Assembly (NCBI RefSeq): GCF_052180275.1
Contig: NZ_CP197465.1
Location: 6,262,001-6,326,000, forward strand
DNA length: 64,000 nucleotides
From: Kumtagia sp052180275
GTDB lineage: Bacteria; Pseudomonadota; Alphaproteobacteria; Rhizobiales; Rhizobiaceae
Direction of reading: 5' to 3'
The notes under the pieces are model-generated. The model was not told the DNA's origin, searched no databases, and saw only the letters and a list, made by a program, of their open reading frames with translations. The number at the start of each line of letters is the position of its first letter. Position 1 is the first letter of the stretch. Below are positions 25,026 to 33,683 of this stretch, one piece after another. The position numbers were made by a program, and so were the translations under genes.

Positions 25026-25694
25026 ATGGAGAAACCGACAGGTACGGCGGCGCCAGAAAGCGACGAGACGCCGGCGCCGCGAAAGACGCCGACCCAGCAG
25101 CGCAGCCGCGAGCGCGTGGAGCGGATGCTTGCGGCGGCGCGGGAGCTGATCGCCGAACAGGGCAGTGACGCGCTGCGCATGAGCGAGGTGGCCGAGCGGG
25201 CCGGCGTGTCGATCGGCTCGCTCTACCAGTTCTTCCCCGACAAGACGGCGATCGTCGGCACGCTGGTCGAGCGCTACAACGAGCACGGTCGCCGCTGCAT
25301 CGCCGACGGCCTCGAGAAAGTGGCCAGCGAGGAGGACATGCGGCAAGCCTTCGCGGCGCTGATCGACATCTACTACCGCATCTTCCTGGAGGAACCGGTG
25401 ATGCGCGACATCTGGTTCGGGGCGCAGGCCGACAAGGCCCTGCGCGACGCACAGCTTTCCGACAGCCGCCGCAACGGCGCCATCGTCGCCGAAGCGCTGA
25501 AGCGAATCCGGCCGGACGCCGACCCGGAAACGCTGCAGACATCGGCCTTCATCGCCATGCATCTCGGCGAGGAGGCGATGCGGCTGGCGATCTCCGTACC
25601 ACGCGCCGAAGGAGATGCGCTGGTCGAGGCGTACAAGCGCATGGCACTGGCGGAGCTGCTACGGGCGCAGGACGGGATCGCCGCCGCCCGGTGA
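25026..25694 (+). CDS. TetR-family transcriptional regulator
   Basis: 222 residues from ATG 25026 (an in-frame ATG at 24990 adjoins the operator and lacks a ribosome site). The helix-turn-helix is RMSEVAERAGVSIGSLYQFF followed by PDKTAIVGTLVERY. The C-terminal domain (RDIWFGAQADKALRDAQ) resembles the TetR_C of AcrR-like regulators. Its divergence from the NmrA-DUF1772 operon and the repeated operators in the gap make it the probable local repressor. Confidence 0.88.
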   Translation: MEKPTGTAAPESDETPAPRKTPTQQRSRERVERMLAAARELIAEQGSDALRMSEVAERAGVSIGSLYQFFPDKTAIVGTLVERYNEHGRRCIADGLEKVASEEDMRQAFAALIDIYYRIFLEEPVMRDIWFGAQADKALRDAQLSDSRRNGAIVAEALKRIRPDADPETLQTSAFIAMHLGEEAMRLAISVPRAEGDALVEAYKRMALAELLRAQDGIAAAR

Positions 25695-25697
25695 AAC

Positions 25698-26225
25698 TCA
25701 ACCGGAAATCTGCGTCGCCGGCTGAAGAAAGACGCCCGGATCGAGAAAGAACATCTTCTTCCAGCCCTGCACCGCCGCGCCGTCGTAGCGCCATACATGC
25801 GGCAAAAGGGCGAGGATCGTATAGTGGAGATGCGGCGGCTTGCCTTTGGCGTTGCCGCTGTCGCCGAGCGTTCCGATCCTCGTGCCGGCCGACACCATCC
25901 CGCCGCCGGACGCGGACACGGTCTCCAGATGGGCATAATAATGGAGCCGCCATTTCGATCCGAGGACGATCACGACATTGCCGCCGCGTCCCAGCTCGCC
26001 GGAATAGACGACGATGCCTGGGGTGGCGGACAGGATCGGGGTTCCCGTCCTGCCGAATATGTCGATGCCCTTGTGGACCCCCGACACGCCCCAGGGATGA
26101 TGCCAGAAGCTACCCTTGTTGAAGTCCTTCGTGCCGCCGCCATGGACCGGAAAGCGTTTCGTTTCCTGCATGGCGAAGCCTGCCAGGATCAGAATCCCGA
26201 AGAGAAGCAGAATGGCCCTAGTCAT
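25698..26225 (-). CDS. M23 (LytM) family peptidase, membrane anchored or secreted
   Basis: 175 residues. The N-terminal MTRAILLLFGILILAGFAM is a signal peptide or anchor. The LytM zinc ligands are present: HxxxD in GVHKGIDIFG and HxH in PPHLHY. Such proteins cut or bind peptidoglycan cross-links. It is shorter than most LytM proteins, being essentially the catalytic domain alone. No good ribosome site precedes ATG 26225. It is convergent with the TetR gene and lies downstream of yidC behind a terminator. Confidence 0.85.
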   Translation of the reverse strand: MTRAILLLFGILILAGFAMQETKRFPVHGGGTKDFNKGSFWHHPWGVSGVHKGIDIFGRTGTPILSATPGIVVYSGELGRGGNVVIVLGSKWRLHYYAHLETVSASGGGMVSAGTRIGTLGDSGNAKGKPPHLHYTILALLPHVWRYDGAAVQGWKKMFFLDPGVFLQPATQISG

Positions 26226-26332
26226 TCGCACACATCCACAAGCCGAAATCTCCGAAACGAAGTCTCCGGCCGGGAAGATGATGACGCTTCTGGTCGATAA
26301 AGAGGCGCGACCTGCGCGAGACTGTCGCGGCA

Positions 26333-26366
26333 AAAGAAAAAGGCTCGCCGAAACGAGCCTTTTCTT
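26333..26366 (-). terminator. Rho-independent terminator of yidC operon
   Basis: Hairpin AAGGCTCG-TTTCGG-CGAGCCTT on the minus strand followed by TTTTTCTTTT, just after the yidC stop. T-runs on both sides mean it could act in either direction. Confidence 0.8.
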
Positions 26367-26377
26367 GCGATCGAGGA

Positions 26378-28216
26378 CTATTCCGCCGGCGTCGGTTTTC
26401 GCTTGAACAAGGCGGTAAGGTTGTCCCAGAGCTCGATCTTGGCGCCCTGGCGCTTCATGATGACGCCCTGCTGGATGACCGACAGAGTGTTGTTCCAGGC
26501 CCAGTAGATCACCAGGCCGGCCGGGAACGAAGCCAGCATGAAGGTGAAGATCAGCGGCATCCAGTTGAAGATCATCGCCTGCGTCGGATCGGGCGGCGTC
26601 GGGTTCATGCGCATCTGCAGGAACATGGTGATGCCCATGATGATCGGCCAAACGCCGAGCATCAGGAAATGGCCGAACACCGGCACGGTGCTGGGGTCGA
26701 AGGGCAGCAGGCCGAACAGGTTGAACAGCGAGGTCGGATCGGGTGCGGCAAGGTCCTGGATCCAGCCGAAGAACGGCGCGTGCCGCATCTCGATGGTGAT
26801 GTAGAGAACCTTGTAGAGCGCGAAGAACACCGGGATCTGGATCAGCACCGGCCAGCAGCCGGCGATCGGATTGATCTTCTCGGTCTTGTACAGCTCCATC
26901 ATCGCCTGCTGCTGCTTCATCTTGTCGTCCGCGTATTTTTCGCGGATTTCCAGCATCTTCGGCTGCACCTTCTTCATGTTCGCCATCGACGCATACGACT
27001 TGTTGGCGAGCGGGAAGAAGACGGCCTTGACCAGCACGGTGGTGGCGAGGATGGCCAGGCCGAAATTGCCGAGCAGCTTGTAGAGGTTGTCGATCAGCCA
27101 GAACATCGGCTTGGTGATGAAATAGAACCAGCCCCAGTCGATCAGGAGGTTGAACTGGCGAATCTGCCGGTCCTGCTCGTAGGCGTTGATCTTGCCGACT
27201 TCCTTGGCGCCGGCGAACACCATGGACTCGACGGTGGCCGACTGGCCGGGCGCCACCGAGATGGCATCGGTCAGGAAGTCGGACTGATAGCGCGGACGCC
27301 CGTCGGGGAAAAAGGCGAAGCGCGGCTGGAACGGCTGCTTGGTCGAAGGCACCAGCGTCACGGCCCAGTATTTGTCGGTGATGCCAAGCCAGCCGTCGGT
27401 CGACTTGCCGGGCGACACCTGCTTCTCTTCCTCGATCTTGGAATAGCCGATCTCCTGCAGGCCTTCCTCGCCGGTCACGCCGATCAGGCCCTCATGCAGC
27501 ACATAGGCGGCCGCGTGCAGCGGCTTGTCGAAGCGGGTGACGCGACCGTAGCTCGACAGGCTGACGGGCACCGTGCCGGCATTGCTCACCGTGTCGGTGA
27601 CCGTGAACATGTAGTCGGCATCGACGCCGATGGTGCGCTTGAAGGTCAGGCCCTTGTCGTTGGTCCAGGAAAGCGTGACCGGCGTCGAGGGGGTCAGCGT
27701 CTGGTTGCCTTCGGGCGTCCAGACGGTATCGGGGCCGGGAACCGCGCCCGTCTCCGCATTGCCGACGAAGCCAATCTCGGCGAAATAGCCGTTGGGCAAC
27801 GCCTGCGGGTTCAGCAGTTCGATGATCGGCGAATTGGGATCGACCGTCAGCCGATAATCCTTCAGGCGAAGGTCGTCGAGCCGACCGCCGGTCAGGTTGA
27901 TCGATCCCGTCAAGCTTGGCGTATCGATCGGCAGGCGCTGCGTCTTGGCGAGCGCCTGGTCGCGGCTGGCCTCCGACGCGCCAGCGGTCCCGGGAATGCC
28001 CGGCACGGCGCCCTGCGCAGGCACGCCGGCATCGGCTCCGGCGGCTCCCGGCTGGGCCGGCTGCGCCGCCTTCTGCTCCGCCGCCTTCCTTTCCAGTTCC
28101 ACCTGTTCCGCCTTGCGCTGCAATTCGGCCCGCGGCAGCACGTAGAAATATTGCCAGACCCCAAGGATCAGCACCGACAAAGCGATGGTGATGAAGAAAT
28201 TCCGGTTGTTTTCCAT
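26378..28216 (-). CDS. yidC: Membrane protein insertase YidC
   Basis: 612 residues: an N-terminal TM (NNRNFFITIALSVLILGVW), a linker rich in Ala/Glu/Gln, the large periplasmic domain typical of Gram-negative YidC (about 100-360), and the conserved Oxa1 core (GNFGLAILATTVLVKAVFFP onwards) with five helices. The positively charged groove residue lies in ATTVLVKAVFFPL. It inserts proteins into the inner membrane with or without SecYEG. It follows rnpA with a 13-base gap in the classic rpmH-rnpA-yidC order. Confidence 0.96.
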   Translation of the reverse strand: MENNRNFFITIALSVLILGVWQYFYVLPRAELQRKAEQVELERKAAEQKAAQPAQPGAAGADAGVPAQGAVPGIPGTAGASEASRDQALAKTQRLPIDTPSLTGSINLTGGRLDDLRLKDYRLTVDPNSPIIELLNPQALPNGYFAEIGFVGNAETGAVPGPDTVWTPEGNQTLTPSTPVTLSWTNDKGLTFKRTIGVDADYMFTVTDTVSNAGTVPVSLSSYGRVTRFDKPLHAAAYVLHEGLIGVTGEEGLQEIGYSKIEEEKQVSPGKSTDGWLGITDKYWAVTLVPSTKQPFQPRFAFFPDGRPRYQSDFLTDAISVAPGQSATVESMVFAGAKEVGKINAYEQDRQIRQFNLLIDWGWFYFITKPMFWLIDNLYKLLGNFGLAILATTVLVKAVFFPLANKSYASMANMKKVQPKMLEIREKYADDKMKQQQAMMELYKTEKINPIAGCWPVLIQIPVFFALYKVLYITIEMRHAPFFGWIQDLAAPDPTSLFNLFGLLPFDPSTVPVFGHFLMLGVWPIIMGITMFLQMRMNPTPPDPTQAMIFNWMPLIFTFMLASFPAGLVIYWAWNNTLSVIQQGVIMKRQGAKIELWDNLTALFKRKPTPAE

Positions 28217-28229
28217 CGGGTCCTAGATC

Positions 28230-28583
28230 TCAACGCTTTGGGCGGATGCGCCGCGCCAGTTCATCCGCAAGCTGAGCGAAGGGCGCCGTCAACACATCCT
28301 CGCGCCCGACGATGACATAGTCATGGCCGGCCGCCATGTCACGGGCCGCATGCACGCGCACCGCCTCTTTCAGGCGCCGACGCACCCTGTTGCGGACAAC
28401 GGCGTTGCCCACCTTCTTGGTCACCGTGAAGCCGGCGCGCGGCGGCGCGCCGTCACCACGGTCGAGGACTTCCAGCAGGAAAAGCCGCCCGCGGCGCTTT
28501 TCGCCACGCCGGACGGCAAGGAACTCCTCCCGCTTGCGCAAGCGCGCGGGAGATATCGGCAGAGAGATGCCGGAAACCGGCAA
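28230..28583 (-). CDS. rnpA: Ribonuclease P protein component
   Basis: The signature is VTKKVGNAVVRNRVRRRLKEAVR, the RNR motif that binds the catalytic RNA, preceded by the usual LRKREEFLAVRRG. The open frame extends to 28658, but that would overlap rpmH; the TTG at 28583 gives a normal 117-residue protein and clears rpmH. No strong ribosome site marks any start, so the start is uncertain. It processes the 5' ends of tRNAs and is cotranscribed with rpmH. Confidence 0.9.
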   Translation of the reverse strand: MPVSGISLPISPARLRKREEFLAVRRGEKRRGRLFLLEVLDRGDGAPPRAGFTVTKKVGNAVVRNRVRRRLKEAVRVHAARDMAAGHDYVIVGREDVLTAPFAQLADELARRIRPKR

Positions 28584-28599
28584 CGCGCCGGCCGCCTGT

Positions 28600-28734
28600 T
28601 CAGGCGGACAGACGCTTGCGGCCACGGTTGCGGCGGGCGGCGACGACGCCGCGTCCACCCTTGGTGGCCATGCGCGCGCGGAAACCGTGCCGGCGCTTGC
28701 GGACGAGTTTGGACGGCTGATAGGTACGCTTCAT
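28600..28734 (-). CDS. rpmH: Ribosomal protein bL34
   Basis: A 44-residue basic protein beginning MKRTYQPSKLVRKRRHGF and ending RGRKRLSA, the complete and unmistakable L34 sequence. It is first in the rpmH-rnpA-yidC operon. It lies about 115 bases downstream of a well-formed promoter at 28856-28884. Confidence 0.97.
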   Translation of the reverse strand: MKRTYQPSKLVRKRRHGFRARMATKGGRGVVAARRNRGRKRLSA

Positions 28735-28855
28735 TTGTTTTAATACCGCGGGGTGCGGCCCTTCTTGGTTCTGTCACCAGGTAACAGGAGCTTTGCCAGG
28801 CGATTGCGAGACGCGCAAAACTGCGCGCCGGACGACGGAGCCCGAGCGTGGCGGG

Positions 28856-28884
28856 CTTATAGGGGCACCGCCATTTCAAGTCAA
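28856..28884 (-). promoter_or_regulatory. rpmH promoter (TTGACT-17-TATAAG)
   Basis: On the minus strand, TTGACT (28879-28884) and TATAAG (28856-28861) are separated by exactly 17 bases, an almost consensus housekeeping promoter. Transcription would start near 28849 and read into rpmH. Confidence 0.8.
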
Positions 28885-29120
28885 TCGGCGGGATCGGCGG
28901 CGAAAGTTTTCGCGCAAGCTCCCTCCCCCGATGTATTGCCGACCGCCATGGTTCAGGCTTGTCGGCTCCTTCCATCGGCCAGTTTGGCAAACGCGGCACA
29001 ATCACCTATCTTGACGATGCTGCCCGAATGTCGCCGGCATGTCGCATTCATTGCTTTGCACATGCCGCCCTTCAGCCCGAAGAGCATTGCGCGGCCGCTG
29101 CACAGGGACGATACGGCCGC

Positions 29121-30611
29121 ATGAGCGACCGGGAGATCGCGCAAGACAAGGAAAACGCCGCCGGCGCCACGCGGACCGTTTCGCTGGCGCGCGGGCTTTC
29201 GGCGAAACTGCTGGTGCTGACCGCCTGTTTCGTGCTGATCGCCGAAGTGCTGATCTTCGTGCCGTCGGTCGCCAATTTCCGCCTGAGCTGGCTGGAGGAA
29301 AGGCTGGGCACAGCGGCGGCGCTCTCCGTGGTGCTGGTCGAGGAAGACGCCAACAGCCTGTCGCGCCAGGTGCAGGACAACGTGCTGATGGCCATCGGCG
29401 CGAAGGCGATCGCCGTGCGCGACGACGGCATGTCGCGGCTGCTGGTGGTCACCGAGGTGCCGCCGGAAGTCGACGAGCACATCGACCTCGGCAACACCGG
29501 CCTCGTCGAGGCGATGACGGGCGCGGTCGACACGCTGGCCTTTGGCGGCAACCGCATGCTGCGCGTCTTCGGCAAGGTCGGCGACAGCACCAAGGAATTC
29601 GAGCTGATCATCCCCGATAGCCGGCTGCGCATGGCGATGCTCACCTATTCGCGCAATGTCGCGCTGCTGTCGCTGCTGATCTCGCTGATCACCGCCACGC
29701 TGGTCTTCTACACGATCGACCGCATCATGATCCGGCCGATCCGGGCGATGACGCGCTCGATGCTGGATTTTTCGCGCCGGCCGGACGATCCCGGCCAGAT
29801 CATCCGGCCGGAGGACCGCGGCGACGAGATCGGCGTCGCCGAGCGCGAGCTGGCGGGCATGCAGCAGCGGCTGCAGAAGACGCTGGGCGAGCAGAAACAT
29901 CTGGCCGATCTCGGCCTGGCCGTCTCCAAGATCAACCACGACATGCGCAACATCCTCGCCTCCGCGCAACTGATGTCGGACCGGCTGGGCACGGTGAAGG
30001 ACCCGACCGTGCAAGCGCTGGCGCCGCGCCTGCTGCGCGCGCTCGACCGCGCCGTCTCCTATTCGGAAGGCGTGCTCGCCTATGGCCGCACCCAGGAGCC
30101 GCCCCCTGCCCGCCGGAGGCTGCGCCTTCGGCAGGTCGTCGAGGAGGTCCACAATCTGCTCGGCATCGAGCCGGAGAGCGGCGTCGAATTCGTCAACGGC
30201 GTCGATGCCGCCTTCGAGGTGGACGCCGACGCCGAGCAGCTTTTCCGCATCCTGACGAATCTCTGCCGCAACGCGGTGCAGGCGATGACGGCCGAGACCG
30301 AGGCGGCCGCCGTCAACCGGCTGAGCATCACCGCCGACCGGCAAGGCAGCGTCAGCCGCATCCTGGTGACCGACACCGGCCCCGGCCTGCCGAAGAAGGC
30401 ACGCGAAAACCTGTTCGCGGCGTTCCGCGGCGCGGCGCGCAGCGGCGGCACCGGGCTCGGCCTCGCCATCGCCCACGAACTGGTGCGCGCCCATGGCGGC
30501 TCGCTGGAACTCGTCGAGAGCCACGGCGGCCGCACCGTGTTTTCCGTGACCATCCCCGACCAGCCGGTAAGGCTGGACGAAGCCCGCGGCGGCCTGCGCC
30601 GGCACGGCTGA
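29121..30611 (+). CDS. Membrane sensor histidine kinase
   Basis: 496 residues from ATG 29121. TM1 is about 29-50, a periplasmic loop about 51-175, TM2 about 178-198, HAMP about 200-255, then the kinase core. The phospho-acceptor is H273 in SKINHDMRNILASAQL (an atypical NHDMRN H-box). The ATP domain has NLCRNAVQAM (N-box), DTGPGLP (G1) and GGTGLGLAIAHE (G2). No response regulator lies beside it, so its partner is elsewhere. The frame is open upstream to 28959, but TMs and protein-like sequence begin at 29121. Confidence 0.9.
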   Translation: MSDREIAQDKENAAGATRTVSLARGLSAKLLVLTACFVLIAEVLIFVPSVANFRLSWLEERLGTAAALSVVLVEEDANSLSRQVQDNVLMAIGAKAIAVRDDGMSRLLVVTEVPPEVDEHIDLGNTGLVEAMTGAVDTLAFGGNRMLRVFGKVGDSTKEFELIIPDSRLRMAMLTYSRNVALLSLLISLITATLVFYTIDRIMIRPIRAMTRSMLDFSRRPDDPGQIIRPEDRGDEIGVAERELAGMQQRLQKTLGEQKHLADLGLAVSKINHDMRNILASAQLMSDRLGTVKDPTVQALAPRLLRALDRAVSYSEGVLAYGRTQEPPPARRRLRLRQVVEEVHNLLGIEPESGVEFVNGVDAAFEVDADAEQLFRILTNLCRNAVQAMTAETEAAAVNRLSITADRQGSVSRILVTDTGPGLPKKARENLFAAFRGAARSGGTGLGLAIAHELVRAHGGSLELVESHGGRTVFSVTIPDQPVRLDEARGGLRRHG

Positions 30612-30825
30612 CGCGCCGGCAGCTCCAGGCCGCGACACGCAAGGCCCTCGACCAACGAGGCCCCTTCCGCGAACGAGCCCTCGCAAATCCCGCCGCCCTC
30701 CTGCCAGATGCCGGCAAAAGTTTCAAAGGGCGCTTGCTTTTCCGAAAGCCAGGCTTTAGGGAACGGCCTCGCTTGCGGTCGGCCTGCCGGCCAACCCTTG
30801 CAGGTCACCTGTGTGTGGCCATTGC

Positions 30826-30902
30826 GCGCCCGTAGCTCAGCTGGATAGAGCACCAGACTACGAATCTGGGGGTCAGGAGTTCGAATCTCTTCGGGCGCGC
30901 CA
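30826..30902 (+). tRNA. tRNA-Arg (anticodon ACG), CCA encoded
   Basis: A 77-base cloverleaf: acceptor stem GCGCCCG/CGGGCGC, D-arm GCTC...GAGC, anticodon stem CCAGA/TCTGG around loop CTACGAA (anticodon ACG), T-arm with GTTCGAAT, discriminator G and an encoded CCA. It reads CGU-family arginine codons through inosine. The catabolic region begins just after its 3' end. Confidence 0.95.
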
Positions 30903-31099
30903 TTTAACTCGCTGAATTTCTTATCTTATTGGGATCCGTAGGTGCTAGCCTTCCAGTCGCGTTCCCGCAACATGGTTTTTCTATCGTTCTGGCCGCCCCG
31001 GTGACGGGGAAACGCGGATCGAACGTGGCTTCATCCGTCCCGGAGACCAGGCCCCGAATTGGTCGCAGGGCGCGACAACGGCGCCCTTAGAGGGGCTGG

Positions 31100-31262
31100 C
31101 CAGCATGTCACGGGATGGCGCATGGCGGCCTGCGCGCCGAGGCTTTCGCAGGCCAACGAGCGGTGAGCACGGCGCGCTCGACAGCAGCCTGGTCGTCCAG
31201 CCCGATCGAGAGACCGGCGGCTAGAACGCCTGCGAAGGTGCCGCCCAAGGGGCAAAGACGTA
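31100..31262 (-). pseudogene. C-terminal remnant of a PfkB/ribokinase-family kinase
   Basis: On the minus strand one frame reads GTFAGVLAAGLSIGLDDQAA, matching the last helices of PfkB kinases (the GDTFxGALAAGL region, with the catalytic GAGD lost). A one-base shift then continues with SLACESLGAQAAM, the usual C-terminal end. The N-terminal three quarters are absent; sequence before it is the end of the DapA-like gene. It is therefore a frameshifted leftover. The rest of the 360-base gap between the tRNA and the DapA-like gene contains nothing I recognise. Confidence 0.6.
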
Positions 31263-31264
31263 GA

Positions 31265-32200
31265 TCACCTGGCGCTCGCCGCGATCCTGGCACGGACAGC
31301 CTCTGCTGCGGAGTTGATATGGTCCAGCAGCGGGTCGACGGCCCAGACGCGCTCCCGCAGGTCGGTCGTGCTCACGCGGCAGCGGATGGAAGCGAAGGTG
31401 CCGATGCGCTGGTGGTAGAGCTTCGCCAGCGCCGGATAACCATACGCTTCCGACATCGCAGCGAGCGACAGGACGGACGCCACCTCTTCTGAAAGAGCGT
31501 CCGGTGCGGCCGCCTTGCCAAGCAGCCATTTGTAGAGGTCGGGATGAAGATTGGTCATGACGCCGCAGAAACCGTCGAGCCCCGCCTTCATGGCGGCGAA
31601 AGCGACAGCGGCGTTGGCATTGACGATCGTCAGCGGAGAACCTGCGACCAGCGCCTTGCGGCGCTTCAGCACATCGAGGTCGCATGATACGTCCTTGATG
31701 ACGACGAAGCGGCCGCTGTTGGCGCAGAATCTCAGCTCATCGTCCGTCATCAGGCGACGATAGGGCGCCGGGCATTCATAGAGCCCCAGCGCCGTATCGG
31801 CTGGCAGCGCCGCAAGGATGCGTTCGATCGAGGCGCGCGCCGTATCGCCGCCGGCGTTCGACGGGTCGAGATGGTTGGTGACGAGGACGAGAACGTCGGC
31901 GCCGACACGCGCCATGGCGTTCAATTCCTCAATCTGGGCCTCCATGTCGTCGGAGATGTGACCCGACACCAGTACCGGCACGCGGCCGGCGGTGTGCTCG
32001 ACGACAGCCTTGCCGACTGCGACGCGCTCTTCAAGGCTGAGGAACTGCATCTCGCTCGACTGGCAGACGGCGAAGAGCGCGTCGGCTCCATTGGCGATGT
32101 ACCAGTCGGTCAGCTTCCGCAACCCGCCATAGTCGACCTCTCCGCTGTCCAGAAACGGCGTGAGCATGACGGGGATGATGCCGTTCACGACCTTGGTCAT
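31265..32200 (-). CDS. DapA/N-acetylneuraminate lyase-family aldolase
   Basis: A 311-residue class I aldolase barrel with Schiff-base lysine K169 (FVVIKDVS) and Y141 (LGLYECPAPY). The phosphate/carboxylate loop that reads GTTGE in dihydrodipicolinate synthase is CQSSE here (46-50), so it is more likely a 2-keto-3-deoxy sugar acid aldolase/dehydratase or similar than the lysine enzyme. It is divergent from two GntR regulators, which probably control it; the AT-rich gap between holds the promoter. Confidence 0.82.
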   Translation of the reverse strand: MTKVVNGIIPVMLTPFLDSGEVDYGGLRKLTDWYIANGADALFAVCQSSEMQFLSLEERVAVGKAVVEHTAGRVPVLVSGHISDDMEAQIEELNAMARVGADVLVLVTNHLDPSNAGGDTARASIERILAALPADTALGLYECPAPYRRLMTDDELRFCANSGRFVVIKDVSCDLDVLKRRKALVAGSPLTIVNANAAVAFAAMKAGLDGFCGVMTNLHPDLYKWLLGKAAAPDALSEEVASVLSLAAMSEAYGYPALAKLYHQRIGTFASIRCRVSTTDLRERVWAVDPLLDHINSAAEAVRARIAASAR

Positions 32201-32364
32201 GGCTTAACCTCGAGCGATTTTAAATCTCTGACCTTCCTTATAATTGCAGCGTAACATGTCAATCATCACATTCTGGAATTGGCATTGATTTTCATGTTCG
32301 TATGGAAGCAGGATACGCTTGTTGGATACACGAGACGGGCTGCTTCGCAGATGCAGGAAGGCCG

Positions 32365-33033
32365 ATGCTGAATTCGCTGAAACCCAGCGCCAGGGTCTAT
32401 GACCGGATCACCGACGCGATCGTTCGGCGGCGGCTGGTTCCGGGCGCCTTCGTCACGCAGCGCGAGCTCGTCGAGATCAGCGAAATGCCGCTCGGTTCGG
32501 TGCGCGAGGCCATTCCGCGGCTGGAGGCGGACGGCATATTCACGTCCACCCGGCAGCGTGGCCTGCAGATCGCCAGCATCAGCCCGAGCTTTATCCGCAA
32601 CGCCTACCAGCTGCGCATCGCGCTGGAGAAGGAGGCGTTCGGGGCCCTGCTGGAACACATGTCCGACGAATCGATCGAGGAGATGCGCCGGCAGCACCAG
32701 GAAATCCTCGACGACCTGACCGACGATGTCTCCGACGAACTGCTTGAACGCGCCCAGCATACGGATTGGGAGCTTCACGACCGGGCAATCGACTTCCTCC
32801 ACAACGACGTGATCTCGGAAGTCTACCGGATCAACACCGTGAAGATCCGCATGGCGATCCAGCCGCAGTTGCGCATCACCGCCGGCAACCTGCTGCGGGT
32901 GATGAACGAGCACATGGCGATCATCGACGGCATGGCCAAGCGCGACACGGGACGGACCATGGAGGCGCTGGAGCGGCATCTGCGCAACTCGAAGGCGTTG
33001 GCGCTCGGCCAGGAAGTGGAACGCCGCCGATGA
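32365..33033 (+). CDS. GntR-family (FadR/FCD) transcriptional regulator 1
   Basis: 222 residues from ATG 32365, with GCAGGAAGG just upstream (an in-frame start at 32302 lacks a site). The winged helix includes FVTQRELVEISEMPLGSVRE, and the C-terminal FCD helical bundle has metal-type histidines (WELHDRAIDFLH, NEHMAIIDG, ERHLRNS). It is divergent from the DapA-like gene and overlaps the next GntR gene by four bases (ATGA). Confidence 0.88.
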   Translation: MLNSLKPSARVYDRITDAIVRRRLVPGAFVTQRELVEISEMPLGSVREAIPRLEADGIFTSTRQRGLQIASISPSFIRNAYQLRIALEKEAFGALLEHMSDESIEEMRRQHQEILDDLTDDVSDELLERAQHTDWELHDRAIDFLHNDVISEVYRINTVKIRMAIQPQLRITAGNLLRVMNEHMAIIDGMAKRDTGRTMEALERHLRNSKALALGQEVERRR

Positions 33034-33683
33034 AGCTGCGCGAGCAAGCCTATGACGCGTTCACGCAGCATCTGCTGGAGCGCAAGCTGATGCCGGGACA
33101 GTTGCTGTCCCAGCGCGAACTGGCGGAGATGACCTCGATGTCGCTCGGCGCGATCCGCGAGATGATCCCGCGGCTCGAGGCGGAAGGACTGGTGACAACC
33201 ATCGCGCAGCGCGGGCTTCAGGTCGCCGACATCGACCTGAAGATGATCCACGACTCCTTTACGGTGCGCGAGATCGTGGAAACGGCGGCGCTTCGCCACT
33301 ACATCGCGACCGCGTCGGACCGTGCGATAGCCGCCTTCGAGACCGAGATCGAGGACTTCAAGACGCGGGCGCGCCACGGCATGTCCGCGCAGTTGCTGGC
33401 TGAAGCGCAGAAGGCCGACTGGAAGTTTCACGACGCTCTGGTGAAGGCGATGGACAACCGCATCATGTGGGAAATCCACCGCGTCAACTCGATCCGGATC
33501 CGCATGGTGCTCGGCGCGCGCATCGGCCTCTCGGCCAACCGCCTGCCGATTGCCCTCGACGAGCATCTGAAGATCATCAAGGCGATGCGGCAGCGCGACG
33601 TGGAAGCCAGCGTCGCCGCCCTGCATGATCATCTGGCCAGTTCGCGCCAGCGCGCCCTGATGGCCGATTTCACGACCGACTGA
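33030..33683 (+). CDS. GntR-family (FadR/FCD) transcriptional regulator 2
   Basis: 217 residues. It is clearly paralogous to the preceding regulator: LLSQRELAEMTSMSLGAIRE aligns with the same helix-turn-helix, and the FCD histidines recur (WKFHDALVKAMDN, DEHLKIIKAMRQRD, LHDHLASS). The start ATG overlaps the previous stop, so the two are translationally coupled and may form a heterodimer. The frame is open upstream into regulator 1, but similarity begins at 33030. It converges on the FG-GAP fragment. Confidence 0.87.
   Translation: MKLREQAYDAFTQHLLERKLMPGQLLSQRELAEMTSMSLGAIREMIPRLEAEGLVTTIAQRGLQVADIDLKMIHDSFTVREIVETAALRHYIATASDRAIAAFETEIEDFKTRARHGMSAQLLAEAQKADWKFHDALVKAMDNRIMWEIHRVNSIRIRMVLGARIGLSANRLPIALDEHLKIIKAMRQRDVEASVAALHDHLASSRQRALMADFTTD

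Noticed and set aside
26669..28315. Long frame antisense to yidC
   Set aside because: The complementary strand is unambiguous YidC; the antisense translation has no domain.
28953..30686. Long frame antisense to the histidine kinase
   Set aside because: All kinase boxes are on the plus strand; the shadow is Arg/His/Gln-rich with no motif.
30880..30902. tRNA 3' end as an integration site
   Set aside because: I looked for a second copy of the tRNA end and for an integrase and saw neither inside the window.
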